Source: an uncultured Verrucomicrobia subdivision 3 bacterium
GTDB taxonomy: Bacteria > Verrucomicrobiota > Verrucomicrobiae > Limisphaerales > UBA11358
DNA: 64,000 bases
Direction of reading: 5' to 3'
NCBI GenBank assembly: GCA_903921455.1
Contig: CAIXPZ010000029.1
Location: 47,488-111,487 of the forward strand
Numbering within the stretch: the stretch's first letter is position 1; every line of letters begins with the position of its first letter. Shown one piece after another: positions 29,014-36,353 of the stretch. A model generated the notes under the pieces. The model was not told the DNA's origin. It made no database searches and was given only the letters and a program-made list of their open reading frames with translations. The position numbers and the translations under genes were made by a program.

Positions 29014-29196
29014 ATGCCTGATTCCATCACCAAAAAACCACAACGGAAGCAGACCAGCTTGGAATTGTCTGCTCCGGTGCGCGGCGCACTTCGCCGCTTG
29101 AAGTCAAAGCACGGCTACACCAAACGCTTCGCCATCGAGCGCGGCGTGCTGATGCTGGAAACGTCCTTGAGCTATCAGGGAGGGAAGCCGGTATGA
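29014..29196 (+). CDS. Small basic protein, RHH-like
   Basis: A 60-residue protein with a very basic N-terminus (KKPQRKQTSLELS), a strand-like TSLELSAPVR and two predicted helices (ALRRLKSKHG, FAIERGVLMLETSL). This order, strand-helix-helix, resembles a ribbon-helix-helix DNA-binding fold, but the match is weak. Its stop overlaps the next start (ATGA), showing translational coupling. Confidence 0.55.
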   Translation: MPDSITKKPQRKQTSLELSAPVRGALRRLKSKHGYTKRFAIERGVLMLETSLSYQGGKPV

Positions 29197-29435
29197 GTAT
29201 TCCCAAATCGCGTAGCGTAGACATCACGCCGCCCCCGCCCGCTTGCGAGTCTTGCATGTGGTTTAGAAAGTTCCGCAACCTCGCGGACGCAAAACGGCGT
29301 GAGCCAATCGACACCCATGGCCGCTGCTATTTCCACCCCGCGCCGTTCATGTTCGTCCGCAAGGATGATTTCTGTTCCCGTCACAGTTCCACCCCCCCCC
29401 CATGTAAAAATCCCGTTCAGCCAATAATTTTATGA
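29193..29435 (+). CDS. Small zinc-binding protein
   Basis: An 80-residue protein with four potential zinc ligands in the order CESC (residues 19-22), GRCYFHP and FCSRH, a pattern common in small phage zinc-finger proteins. The last 15 residues are read through a ten-C tract (29392-29401), so length variation there would change the C-terminus. It overlaps both neighbours by 4 bp. Function unknown. Confidence 0.6.
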   Translation: MSIPKSRSVDITPPPPACESCMWFRKFRNLADAKRREPIDTHGRCYFHPAPFMFVRKDDFCSRHSSTPPPCKNPVQPIIL

Positions 29436-29743
29436 TTTCTCTCGAATCACCCTACCACGGCACGCCGGGATTCAAGGTTGGAGGCATGAGCGCGGCGGCG
29501 GCTTTCTCAGTCAAAGCCGACGCGGAAAAGTTGCGCGAAAAGGTTTTGGACGTGCTCCGGTTTCACGATCTGACTGCCGACGAGGCGGCGAACATGCTAG
29601 GCGAGTCTGTTCTGTCAATCCGCCCTCGTGTGGCAGAGCTATTCAAGCTCGGCTTTATTTACAAATCAGGAGTTCGCCGCAGAAACACCAGCGGTCACGC
29701 AGCCAACGTCTGGACAACTGGCAAACCGGAGGCGGCGCAATGA
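29432..29743 (+). CDS. Winged-helix DNA-binding protein
   Basis: A 103-residue protein. After the opening SPYHGTPGFKVGGMS, residues 32-95 form a winged helix: KVLDVLRFHDLTADEAANML, SIRPRVAELFKLGFI and a wing ending NTSGHAANVW. This combination is recurrent in phage early regions, where it controls transcription or replication. It is coupled to genes on both sides by ATGA overlaps. Confidence 0.65.
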   Translation: MISLESPYHGTPGFKVGGMSAAAAFSVKADAEKLREKVLDVLRFHDLTADEAANMLGESVLSIRPRVAELFKLGFIYKSGVRRRNTSGHAANVWTTGKPEAAQ

Positions 29744-29844
29744 ATCGTATAACCGTTGTCCTTTTCTGGATTGAGCTATCAATTTGTTTCGGCCTGTGCC
29801 TCGGCAAGCTGGCATGGGTGATTTATCGCGGAGGTTTCCAATGA
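29740..29844 (+). CDS. 34-aa single-TM peptide
   Basis: Starts in an overlap with the previous stop and ends in an ATGA overlap with the next gene. Residues 5-27 are hydrophobic (VVLFWIELSICFGLCLGKL). The exact coupling on both sides argues that it is translated. No function can be inferred beyond insertion in the inner membrane. Confidence 0.5.
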   Translation: MNRITVVLFWIELSICFGLCLGKLAWVIYRGGFQ

Positions 29845-30089
29845 GCCGACAAGCCACCTACTACCACAAAATGCGGCTGCTACTGTTTAAGGCAATGGGG
29901 CGAGTCTGCAAACACTGTGGCGCTACCGACCGGCTAACCTTCGACCTAATCAAAGCCGACAATGAGCCAAAATCACACCACGGCGGCATGAGTTCATCGG
30001 CGCGGGCCTCGTTCTACGTTAACCAGTTCCTAGCCGATAACCTTCAAGTCTTGTGTGACAAGTGCAACACGCAGAAAGGGGGGGCGTAG
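29841..30089 (+). CDS. HNH-like zinc protein
   Basis: An 82-residue protein starting MSRQATYY. CKHCG near residue 23 and CDKCNTQKGG at the C-terminus form two Cys pairs in the arrangement of HNH nucleases (…LQVLCDKCNTQKGG). The central His-His pair (KSHHGG) could supply catalytic or metal ligands, but the classical D-H dyad is not clear. A nuclease or recombination role is possible. It is coupled to the upstream TM peptide. Confidence 0.55.
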   Translation: MSRQATYYHKMRLLLFKAMGRVCKHCGATDRLTFDLIKADNEPKSHHGGMSSSARASFYVNQFLADNLQVLCDKCNTQKGGA

Positions 30090-30090
30090 A

Positions 30091-30279
30091 ATGAGCAAGC
30101 CCATTAAAATCGTTTTAGAGTTCACCGGCTGGGCCTCGGCCCGCCTCGACGACGACGGCGCTATGTTGCGGCCTCCCACGGCGCAAGAGTTCGCCAAAGC
30201 CATTGCTGACGACATCCAACACCGCGCCAACACGGGCGGGCTTGGAAAACTCAAGGTCACAGTTAAACAACTCCCCTGA
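30091..30279 (+). CDS. Hypothetical 62-aa early protein
   Basis: Starts at ATG 30091, one base after the previous stop. The first strand (IKIVLEFTGWASARL) and an acidic helix (AQEFAKAIADDIQHRANTG) give an alpha/beta look, with a final strand KLKVTVKQLP. It contains one copy of the phage-wide GTCACAG word at 30256. No family recognised. Confidence 0.55.
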   Translation: MSKPIKIVLEFTGWASARLDDDGAMLRPPTAQEFAKAIADDIQHRANTGGLGKLKVTVKQLP

Positions 30280-30282
30280 TCT

Positions 30283-30600
30283 ATGATGCTCACAAATAAA
30301 GACCTCGCCAGCGAAATGTCTTGCTCGGTGTGGTCGGTCGGGCAGCGCAAAAATCTGCTGAAATTAAAGCCCACATTGGACGGCTACCATAGCCACCGCT
30401 GGTCACGTTCTGACGCTGATAACTTTATTAAACGCTGGTCAATCTTCACCCGCAAACATGCAAACAATCTCCCCTCTAAAACTCTACACTCAGGAGCAAC
30501 GCCGCGAAGGAATGCGGCAGCTGGTCATTCTGCACCTTCAAAAAATGGGCGGTCGAGGAACGGCGCGGGAAGTCGCTCACAGCATCGGCAAGGCGCTTAA
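30283..30600 (+). CDS. Excisionase/HTH-like protein with overlapping 3' end
   Basis: A 105-residue reading frame. Residues 3-50 (TNKDLASEMSCSVWSVGQRK, then HRWSRSDADNFIKRW) look like a MerR/AlpA-type helix-turn-helix, as in excisionases. The last 40 residues are low-complexity and overlap the next gene by 143 bp in another frame. Either the two genes genuinely overlap, or a frameshift splits one protein. Confidence 0.5.
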   Translation: MMLTNKDLASEMSCSVWSVGQRKNLLKLKPTLDGYHSHRWSRSDADNFIKRWSIFTRKHANNLPSKTLHSGATPRRNAAAGHSAPSKNGRSRNGAGSRSQHRQGA

Positions 30601-30805
30601 GCACGTATGGCCCCGCTTCACCGAACTAGCCGACGCGGGCAAAATCCGGCCCTGTGGTCGGGTCACGGGCCAGCGCGGTCGCCCTACGGTCATTTGGGCT
30701 GACGTCGCCACGACGCACCCGCTTAACGACAATCTCACCTGTGACGACACGCCGGCCGCTGAGGATTGGACAGCCCCGGCATGGTTCAAGGGCTTTGGCA
30801 CATGA
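30458..30805 (+). CDS. Winged-helix protein
   Basis: A 115-residue protein; the start may be MRQLVILH (30512) instead of MQTISPL. Residues 20-80 form a winged helix: VILHLQKMGGRGTAREVAHS, HVWPRFTELADAGKIRPC and a Gly-rich wing GQRGRPTVIW. The C-terminus is acidic. Its stop overlaps the start of the next gene. It is probably a regulator or replication accessory factor. Confidence 0.6.
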   Translation: MQTISPLKLYTQEQRREGMRQLVILHLQKMGGRGTAREVAHSIGKALKHVWPRFTELADAGKIRPCGRVTGQRGRPTVIWADVATTHPLNDNLTCDDTPAAEDWTAPAWFKGFGT

Positions 30806-31011
30806 AAAAATTCTGGAAAAAACTGCAAGCCAAGTGCGCTCTGACTCCCGACGAGGAATTGCATTACATGGAAGTGATTAGGCTTTCAAAATTCCCGGGC
30901 TGTTCATCGTCACGGTGGGAGCGCGGTCTATGGCTCCGGCGCAACTGGCCAGTTGCCAGCATGGTTTTGGCAATCGCAACGACTGTCACACTTGGGAGAC
31001 ACCAGCGATGA
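30802..31011 (+). CDS. Hypothetical 69-aa protein with C-terminal TM
   Basis: Starts with a basic MKKFWKKLQAK in an ATGA overlap. A single hydrophobic stretch near residues 50-65 (WPVASMVLAIATTVTLG) could anchor it. It is coupled at both ends (ATGA at 31008). Function unknown. Confidence 0.5.
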   Translation: MKKFWKKLQAKCALTPDEELHYMEVIRLSKFPGCSSSRWERGLWLRRNWPVASMVLAIATTVTLGRHQR

Positions 31012-31634
31012 CCAAAGCCAAAGCCATTGGCGAAATACGCATAAAAGCGGAGCGCGATCTAACTATCAGTGACGGTGCGCTCCGGCTGCTATTTCGTATC
31101 TGTTCCTATCGTTACGTTGACCCTAAAGCCACGCTGGAAAAGGCTTTTCCGCTGCCGTGGTCGGTTGCGGCGATATGGTGCGGCCTCTCTGATGACAAAT
31201 CAGCCAGCCGACGCATAGCCGAATTAGTGGACGCCGGTTATTTGAAGTGTGACGGTTTGCGCGGCTGTCCGCCGATTAATCACTTTTTTTTGATTCCCAA
31301 TTGCCCCTCAAAAGGGGCAATTGATTGCCCCCCAAGAGGGGCAAATGATTACGGTCTTAGAGGGGCAAATGATTGCCCCACGCGAGGGGCACACCATATA
31401 TCTAATTCCTTTCAGGAAGAAAAGATTAAGGAAAAGAGGAGGGAATTTAAGAGTTCGCTTCGCTCAAGGGTGACGACTGGGGATGTTAATGGCTCGCTTC
31501 GCTCGGATGGAACAAAGGGGCAGGAAAAGAAGCGTTTAACGGACGCAGAGCGTAGCAGCCACGCCCACGCCTTGTCACGGTTGCGCTGTAAACTCGCCAG
31601 TAAAACGGGGGAGGCTTCTAATGAAAATGATTGA
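31008..31634 (+). CDS. Replication-initiator-like winged-helix protein
   Basis: A 208-residue protein. Residues 1-100 have the look of a DnaD/RepA-type initiator winged helix (LTISDGALRLLFRICSYRYV, LPWSVAAIWCGLSDDKSASR, RIAELVDAGYLKCD). Residues about 103-128 are a repetitive GAIDCPPRGAND-type segment created by the GGGGCA DNA repeats at 31302-31390. The C-terminal third is basic and charged. An initiator whose own gene carries the iterons is a common plasmid and phage layout; the assignment is inference. No polymerase or helicase is encoded. Confidence 0.55.
   Translation: MTKAKAIGEIRIKAERDLTISDGALRLLFRICSYRYVDPKATLEKAFPLPWSVAAIWCGLSDDKSASRRIAELVDAGYLKCDGLRGCPPINHFFLIPNCPSKGAIDCPPRGANDYGLRGANDCPTRGAHHISNSFQEEKIKEKRREFKSSLRSRVTTGDVNGSLRSDGTKGQEKKRLTDAERSSHAHALSRLRCKLASKTGEASNEND
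31302..31390. repeat. Seven GGGGCA/TGCCCC units inside the initiator-like gene
   Basis: Four GGGGCA copies and three inverted TGCCCC copies alternate within about 90 bp, several in the longer context AGGGGCAAATGATTGCCCC. Direct and inverted order gives potential hairpins. A candidate iteron cluster or origin. Confidence 0.65.
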
Positions 31635-32625
31635 CGAACAACTTTTGATGGGTGCCACGCTGACGGATTCAAGTGTGACACAGATTTTGAGACTTTGGCC
31701 AACGATGCCGCTGCCGGTTCTGACGGCCCTTGCCGTGGCAACGATGCTGGAAAGGACTGTAAGCCCCTTCCGGCTCTGCCAATGCGGCTGTGGCGAGTCC
31801 GTCCACGGGAAAGCCCGTCTGGCCTCCCCCGCGTGCCGCCAGCGCGTCTCAAGGCAACGTCGAGCGATTGCGGCCACCTGCCCGAAACAATTCAACCTCG
31901 TGATTCAGCACGAGATTCCAGTGACCATCCCGACCAACCCCCGGCCAAAAGCTTTGCCCGTTCCACACGAGCAACTTTCCGCGCTGGAAGTCATCACCGT
32001 TCCGGCTCACACGGTCACACCTTTCCGCGATGGTCAAAACGTCAAGGTCACAGGTTTTAACCACGGAGCCAGGCGTGCCGATGGGCACGAGCCTTACGAG
32101 GTGGTTTTTAACTACAACACGGAGCGGCAAAAAGTGAGGACTTTCAAAAATCAAGCCGACGCGGAGGCTAAGCTTAAAATCAAAATTGACTGGTCGGAGT
32201 TCCGGCAAGCCGAGCGGGATGATACCGAGCCGGAAATTTCCGCTTTTCCGAATTGTGAGCACTTTGAAACGATGCGCCGCGAAGATGCCACCGAAAGCCA
32301 GCGGGCGGCGGCGCTGGTCGAGATCACCAACGACGATGCGACAAAATACGTCGCAAACATTTTTAACAATCTGAGGATTGCCATTGCGACCAGCTACGCC
32401 TGGGAGTTTGAGCGATGGGCCAAGGATGGAATTTACCCCGGCGCATTTGTCGAATACAACGGCAAGCGTTGTCTGATGAAACGATTTGAGGTTGAGGCTG
32501 GCCAAACATTTCCAGTCGCGGCAATCCTAACCAACCCCGACGACAACGAGAGGCTAAGGCCAGTTAACCCCAGCTTGCTTGTGGCTAGCCCCCCCCCGAT
32601 AGCTAAAGAGCCGGAATTATTTTAG
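31621..32625 (+). CDS. Unknown 334-aa protein with Cys-rich N-terminal motif
   Basis: A large protein of unknown family overlapping the initiator-like gene by 14 bp. Near residue 53 is CQCGCGESVHGKA, followed by a fourth Cys in SPACRQRVSRQRR, which looks like a zinc-binding module followed by a basic patch. The centre is soluble, with a helical region (AALVEITNDDATKYVANIFN), and the C-terminus holds a beta-rich segment. A nine-C tract lies at 32589-32597, 10 codons before the stop. It is followed directly by a 10-bp repeat array. Confidence 0.6.
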   Translation: MKMIDEQLLMGATLTDSSVTQILRLWPTMPLPVLTALAVATMLERTVSPFRLCQCGCGESVHGKARLASPACRQRVSRQRRAIAATCPKQFNLVIQHEIPVTIPTNPRPKALPVPHEQLSALEVITVPAHTVTPFRDGQNVKVTGFNHGARRADGHEPYEVVFNYNTERQKVRTFKNQADAEAKLKIKIDWSEFRQAERDDTEPEISAFPNCEHFETMRREDATESQRAAALVEITNDDATKYVANIFNNLRIAIATSYAWEFERWAKDGIYPGAFVEYNGKRCLMKRFEVEAGQTFPVAAILTNPDDNERLRPVNPSLLVASPPPIAKEPELF

Positions 32626-32627
32626 CT

Positions 32628-32667
32628 ACCAACGATTGCCAACGATGGCTAACGATTACCAACGAAC
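32628..32667 (+). repeat. Array 1 of four tandem 10-bp units
   Basis: Units are ACCAACGATT, GCCAACGATG, GCTAACGATT and ACCAACGAAC, with no spacer. It begins 2 bp after a stop codon and lies between the 334-aa gene and the basic 43-aa gene. A second array of the same unit lies at 34590. Confidence 0.85.
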
Positions 32668-32714
32668 AGCTTTGAAAGCTAAGGGCTATAATTCAACCGT
32701 TAGCTAAACTCCCC

Positions 32715-32846
32715 ATGAAAACTTGGAAATCAAAACGCACCGTCTGCCGTGGCAGCAAGTCGGGCCGCTTCGCCACTAAGGGCCGCTGCGGTGCCTTCAA
32801 ACGAACCAAAGTAAAGAAGCCAGCTAAAAGCGGCTTTCTGTTCTAA
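32715..32846 (+). CDS. 43-aa highly basic protein
   Basis: Fifteen Lys/Arg among 43 residues (MKTWKSKRTVCRGSKSGR..., with RCGAFKRTKVKKPAKSG). Two Cys are present. The next gene begins at the last base of its stop (TAATG). A protamine-like, DNA-condensing or internal virion protein is plausible, since the following genes are structural. The family is not recognised. Confidence 0.6.
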   Translation: MKTWKSKRTVCRGSKSGRFATKGRCGAFKRTKVKKPAKSGFLF

Positions 32847-33130
32847 TGAAAACTCTAACCCCCGACGCGGGCGACGGCAACGGCACACCGCCCAAAGCTG
32901 CCGAGGTGGCAGCCAACGGAAAATCCGAGCGTGAAATTTTGCTTGAGCGCCGAAACAAGGCACAGGCCAAAGCAATCACGGTGCTGAAAGACCGGAGCAA
33001 ATCAGCCGAGGAAACCGCCGCCGCCCAACAGCGGGAAGCTGAGAAGCTAAAGCAACTGCAAACCGAGCAGATAGCCAAGGCGGGCGAGCAAACCAAAAAA
33101 GAAGAAAGCTCATGGGGCTTTTACGTATAA
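32846..33130 (+). CDS. 94-aa charged coiled-coil protein
   Basis: From residue 26 the protein is one long helix rich in Lys, Glu and Gln (EREILLERRNKAQAKAITVL, then EETAAAQQREAEKLKQLQTE) that would form a coiled coil, ending SSWGFYV. The N-terminal 25 residues are disordered and Gly/Pro-rich. A scaffold or internal virion role is possible but not shown. Confidence 0.6.
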   Translation: MKTLTPDAGDGNGTPPKAAEVAANGKSEREILLERRNKAQAKAITVLKDRSKSAEETAAAQQREAEKLKQLQTEQIAKAGEQTKKEESSWGFYV

Positions 33131-33134
33131 AGCT

Positions 33135-33878
33135 ATGGTTGAAACCGAAACCCAAGCCGGACTGGCAGGAGACTCTACGGGAGCGGGCGGCGCTGCTGTC
33201 ACAGTTAAACCACAATCTGTCAAACTTAGCTTGGCAGACGTGCTCGCCAAGCAAGCCAGAGGGGATGTGCTCTCGCCTCGTGAGCGCGGCGTGCTCGGCG
33301 CTTCAAAGCGCAAAGAGTTGGCTAAGTTCAAATTTACCCCCGCCGCTGAAAGCGTTTTGCTGCCGCCTCCACCGGCTGTCACACCGGCCCCGCCTGTGGC
33401 TGTCAAGCCCGCTGCGCCGCCTGTGGCTGTCACTGACAACCCTTTGCTTGCGCCTGTGCCGGAAGCTGCTGTTTCACTTGTGTCTGCTCCTGATGCGTCG
33501 TTTAGCGCCGCAAGTTGTAAGCTGGCTGCTGAGGCAATTTGTGACACCATTTCTAACGGCGGTCAACTTTGGGTTGGCTGGGAAGCCGAAAAGGCTGGGG
33601 CCAACGCCAACACTCAAGCCCAATATGAGTCAGCTGTGGCTATGCTCCCTCGTAACCGCAAGCTGGTGGTTGATGGCAGCGAGCCGGTTGTCAGGTTTCT
33701 TTGCCGTTGGTTCAACTGCTCGCCGGACAAGCTCGAAGAAGCCCTAAAGGGTAGCGGCTTCGTCGCCGGGATGCTGGCTCACAGCATGGCAGTCGGCGCG
33801 GCGGTCAAATCCATCCGGCAGAGCAAAGCCGAGCGGTCACAGCCCCAGACTGTGACACAGCCGAGCCAGCCCGCTTAA
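33135..33878 (+). CDS. Unknown 247-aa protein preceding the packaging ATPase
   Basis: Residues 1-115 are low-complexity and Pro/Ala/Val-rich (PPPPAVTPAPPVAVKPAAPP). Residues about 125-225 form a folded helical domain (LAAEAICDTISNGGQLWVGW, NRKLVVDGSEPVVRFLCRWF, SPDKLEEALKGSGFVAGMLA). The last base pair of its stop is shared with the ATPase start (TAATG). Such tight coupling suggests a shared late role, for instance at the packaging vertex. No homologue recognised. Confidence 0.55.
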   Translation: MVETETQAGLAGDSTGAGGAAVTVKPQSVKLSLADVLAKQARGDVLSPRERGVLGASKRKELAKFKFTPAAESVLLPPPPAVTPAPPVAVKPAAPPVAVTDNPLLAPVPEAAVSLVSAPDASFSAASCKLAAEAICDTISNGGQLWVGWEAEKAGANANTQAQYESAVAMLPRNRKLVVDGSEPVVRFLCRWFNCSPDKLEEALKGSGFVAGMLAHSMAVGAAVKSIRQSKAERSQPQTVTQPSQPA

Positions 33879-34576
33879 TGGCTCTGCAATTTGCCAACGT
33901 CAACGAGGTGCTAGTCGTGGCTGGCCGCTCCGGTTCCGGCAAGTCAACGGTTGCTAACATGTGCCTGCTCAATGGGAACTACTCTTGCCGCTTCGTGTAT
34001 GACCCAGAGGGCGAGTTTTCCGAGCGGCTAGGGTATCGGGCCTGCTCGACGGTGGCAGAGCTTAACGCGGCCATCCCGACCGGCTGGGTCATCTTCAACC
34101 CGACCGTGCTTTTTCCCGGCAGCGACATTGCACAGACGGAAGCCAGCCAGCGGGCCTTTGAAAAATTCTGTGAGTGGGCATGGGTGCGGGCCTGTGACAT
34201 ACCAGGGCGGAAAATTCTGCAAGCTGACGAAATTTGGAAGTTCTGTAAACCTAGCTTCATTCCCATTTGCTTGCGGGCTATCGTCCAGAACGGGCGCAAG
34301 CGCGGCATTGGCCTGCTGGCGACCACACAGACGCCCAACTACATGCACGAAACGATTATTCGTGAGGCCACCGAGTTTATCGGCTTTCGGCTAGAGGGCC
34401 GCAACCTGACAAAATTTCTTGAGGAAAACATGTCGAGCTTTCCGGTCACAGAGCTAGAGAATCTGGTTTTTGTCGAGCATGTCCGCGCTCATTGCATCGC
34501 GCAAAATCGGCTAAGCGGGGTTAGCTACCGTTACGAGCTAGACCACAAAACCGGAAAACTTCGCCGGTTGCGGTGA
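33878..34576 (+). CDS. Genome-packaging ATPase (FtsK/HerA superfamily, P9-like)
   Basis: A 232-residue stand-alone P-loop ATPase, close to the length of the PRD1 packaging ATPase P9 (227). Walker A VVAGRSGSGKSTVA is near residue 16, Walker B with catalytic Glu in KILQADEIWKF near residue 112, and the sensor-type GIGLLATTQTPNYMHETI near residue 145. No TM helix or nuclease domain is present, which argues against Zot and terminase. It is the strongest single marker of the tailless-phage reading, next to the capsid candidate. Confidence 0.8.
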   Translation: MALQFANVNEVLVVAGRSGSGKSTVANMCLLNGNYSCRFVYDPEGEFSERLGYRACSTVAELNAAIPTGWVIFNPTVLFPGSDIAQTEASQRAFEKFCEWAWVRACDIPGRKILQADEIWKFCKPSFIPICLRAIVQNGRKRGIGLLATTQTPNYMHETIIREATEFIGFRLEGRNLTKFLEENMSSFPVTELENLVFVEHVRAHCIAQNRLSGVSYRYELDHKTGKLRRLR

Positions 34577-34589
34577 ATTTTTGGGGGTC

Positions 34590-34629
34590 GCCAACGATGG
34601 CCAACGATTCCCAAGGATTACCAACGATT
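34590..34629 (+). repeat. Array 2 of four tandem 10-bp units
   Basis: Units GCCAACGATG, GCCAACGATT, CCCAAGGATT and ACCAACGATT, starting 13 bp after the packaging ATPase stop. Same unit, same copy number and same strand as array 1 at 32628. The remaining 147 bp to the next gene hold two copies of the GTCACAG/CTGTGAC word. Confidence 0.85.
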
Positions 34630-34776
34630 AGACCCATTCCCAAATTTTTATTTGGTGGCAATGTCGCTTCATACGGTTCGCGGAAGTTCAACCGTCACAG
34701 TCGGACGCTAATGTTCCAACTGTGACCAAAAAACGGAAGCGGACTACTGCAACCGAGCCAGCGGCTCAAAACTGTT

Positions 34777-34887
34777 ATGGATACCGTCAAAAAAGCCCTC
34801 CCCACCGTCATTGTTGCCCTCGTGGTCATCGCCATTGTTTTTCGCGTAGGTTTCCTGCGCAAGACTGTTGCGAATCAGGCTGCCTGA
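34777..34887 (+). CDS. 36-aa single-TM peptide
   Basis: Starts MDTVKKALP and has one strongly hydrophobic helix, residues 8-26 (LPTVIVALVVIAIVFRVGF), then a basic tail. It lies 46 bp before the capsid candidate. Size and position match the tiny membrane proteins of PRD1- or PM2-like virions. Confidence 0.55.
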   Translation: MDTVKKALPTVIVALVVIAIVFRVGFLRKTVANQAA

Positions 34888-34933
34888 GCGTCAATCAAAC
34901 CGTAAATCTCAATCCCCCGTATAAGGAAAAAAT

Positions 34934-36010
34934 ATGCCTCTTGAACTGAATCAGCCGGTGGTCAAAATCGTTAACCCGAATTTGAACGCCAACAACAGCG
35001 TTGACTGGACTTTGGAAATTCCAGAAAACGTCAACCTCGGCGCTGTGCTGCTGCAACTTTCCGTCACCCGGACGGCTACGGGGGCGGCAACCAAGAGCGT
35101 CCCCAAAATGGAAGACGCCGCTTCGCTGGCCACGTTCCTTGTGAACGGCTCGCCCCAGCGCACCCGCAAGCTGCAAGAGCTTTTCGGCGCCCAGGGCTTG
35201 AACGCTCTGGATGAAAAATCGCTGGCCGGCACGGTTCAGTATTTCCAAGCCGGTGCGGCTGTGACGGCGGCGGTGAACGGGATTGTTTACGGTGCCCTGC
35301 CGGTGCTCATCGGCTCGACCGCTGATGTCGCCATCCAAGCGGCGCTGGCCAACAACACGGCGACCACGGCGGTTTTCGGCCTGCCGTTCCTGTTCGCTGA
35401 GGACTTCCGCAAGTCTTACATTGCGGCGGCGAAGATGGCCCTCCCCACTGCCTTTGGTTCCAATGGCAAGGTGGTCGGCAACATCGGCGGCGTGATTCTC
35501 AAGTTGACGATGAACACCGTTACGGGCGTGGCTGGCACGTTCTCGGCGGCGACCATCGCGGCCAACGTCGAATATGACAAGACGCTCGCCGTCCCCGGCT
35601 CCGTCGTGCGGCTGTCGAAGGAAAAGCGCCTGCCCAAGCAATACGCGGGCGCTGGTGACATCGAAGTGGCTGACGGTATCAACAACGTGCAAGGCGAAAT
35701 GCTGCAATCGGTCTCGCTGGCGACGGAAGCCGACGCCATCACCAAAGTTGTGGTCAAACAGGGTGAAACGATCATCCGCACCATGACTTGGGAAGACAAC
35801 CTTGTGTCGCTGCGCAAGGCCGGTATCAATGTTGACGCCATCCCGCGCAATCGGTTTGACATCATCTTTGACCGCAACGACGACCCGACCACGGGCCTGC
35901 CGATGGACCCGAATAACACGCTGTCCATTTTGGCCACGCTGGCCACGGCCAACGATGCGTCCAAGACCATCACCGTTCTTCCGAAAATCTACGGCCCGAT
36001 TGCGGCCTGA
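34934..36010 (+). CDS. Major capsid protein candidate (jelly-roll type inferred)
   Basis: A 358-residue protein preceded by a good ribosome site (AAGGAAAAA). It has no signal peptide or TM and is rich in Ala/Val/Thr, with beta-strand-like stretches through two halves of similar size (e.g. GAVLLQLSVTRTATGAAT in the first, GGVILKLTMNTVTGVAGTF in the second). Length is in the range of double jelly-roll capsid proteins (PM2 P2 is 269, PRD1 P3 is 395). Position just after the packaging ATPase and among tiny membrane proteins is the main argument. I see no HK97-like or other named capsid signature. Confidence 0.65.
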   Translation: MPLELNQPVVKIVNPNLNANNSVDWTLEIPENVNLGAVLLQLSVTRTATGAATKSVPKMEDAASLATFLVNGSPQRTRKLQELFGAQGLNALDEKSLAGTVQYFQAGAAVTAAVNGIVYGALPVLIGSTADVAIQAALANNTATTAVFGLPFLFAEDFRKSYIAAAKMALPTAFGSNGKVVGNIGGVILKLTMNTVTGVAGTFSAATIAANVEYDKTLAVPGSVVRLSKEKRLPKQYAGAGDIEVADGINNVQGEMLQSVSLATEADAITKVVVKQGETIIRTMTWEDNLVSLRKAGINVDAIPRNRFDIIFDRNDDPTTGLPMDPNNTLSILATLATANDASKTITVLPKIYGPIAA

Positions 36011-36079
36011 TAATTCATCACTGTGACCGGCTGGGGTTGAAGCCAGCCGGTCACCAATGAAACACAAATAAATTTTCTT

Positions 36080-36346
36080 ATGGAAGACCCCATTGACTCT
36101 GCTGGAACTGGCGGCACCTGGGTTGGTAACCTTACCAACAATCTGTCACAGTTGGCGGGCGCGGCTGCGCCTATCATTTCCGCGCTCAAGCCTGCCAAGC
36201 CCGCTGCGACCACGCAAAAGCCGACTACCGGCCTCGGCGCTACCCTCGGCGGCATGAGCACGCAAACCATGGTTATTATCGGCGTTGGTTTGCTGGTGGT
36301 AATCGGTGGCATCGTTTTTCTCACCCGTAGCGGCAAACGCGGTTAA
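36080..36346 (+). CDS. 88-aa single-TM virion-like protein
   Basis: An acidic/Gly-rich N-terminal half, a Pro/Thr linker, and one TM helix near residues 62-81 (TQTMVIIGVGLLVVIGGIVF) ending in a basic TRSGKRG. Follows the capsid candidate by 69 bp. Topology would place the N-terminal part on one side of an internal virion membrane. Confidence 0.6.
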   Translation: MEDPIDSAGTGGTWVGNLTNNLSQLAGAAAPIISALKPAKPAATTQKPTTGLGATLGGMSTQTMVIIGVGLLVVIGGIVFLTRSGKRG

Positions 36347-36353
36347 CCCCCCT

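Noticed and set aside
31302..31390. CRISPR array
   Set aside because: Units are 6-19 bases, alternate in orientation and lie inside a coding frame; no spacers of uniform length. The 10-bp arrays have no spacers at all. No cas gene is present.
33878..34576. Inovirus (Zot) reading of the ATPase with the Gly-rich 70-aa protein as filamentous coat
   Set aside because: The ATPase has no TM helix, the element is about 15 kb with a 358-aa soluble structural candidate, and the small TM proteins lack the signal peptide of filamentous coat proteins. Kept as the main alternative to test.
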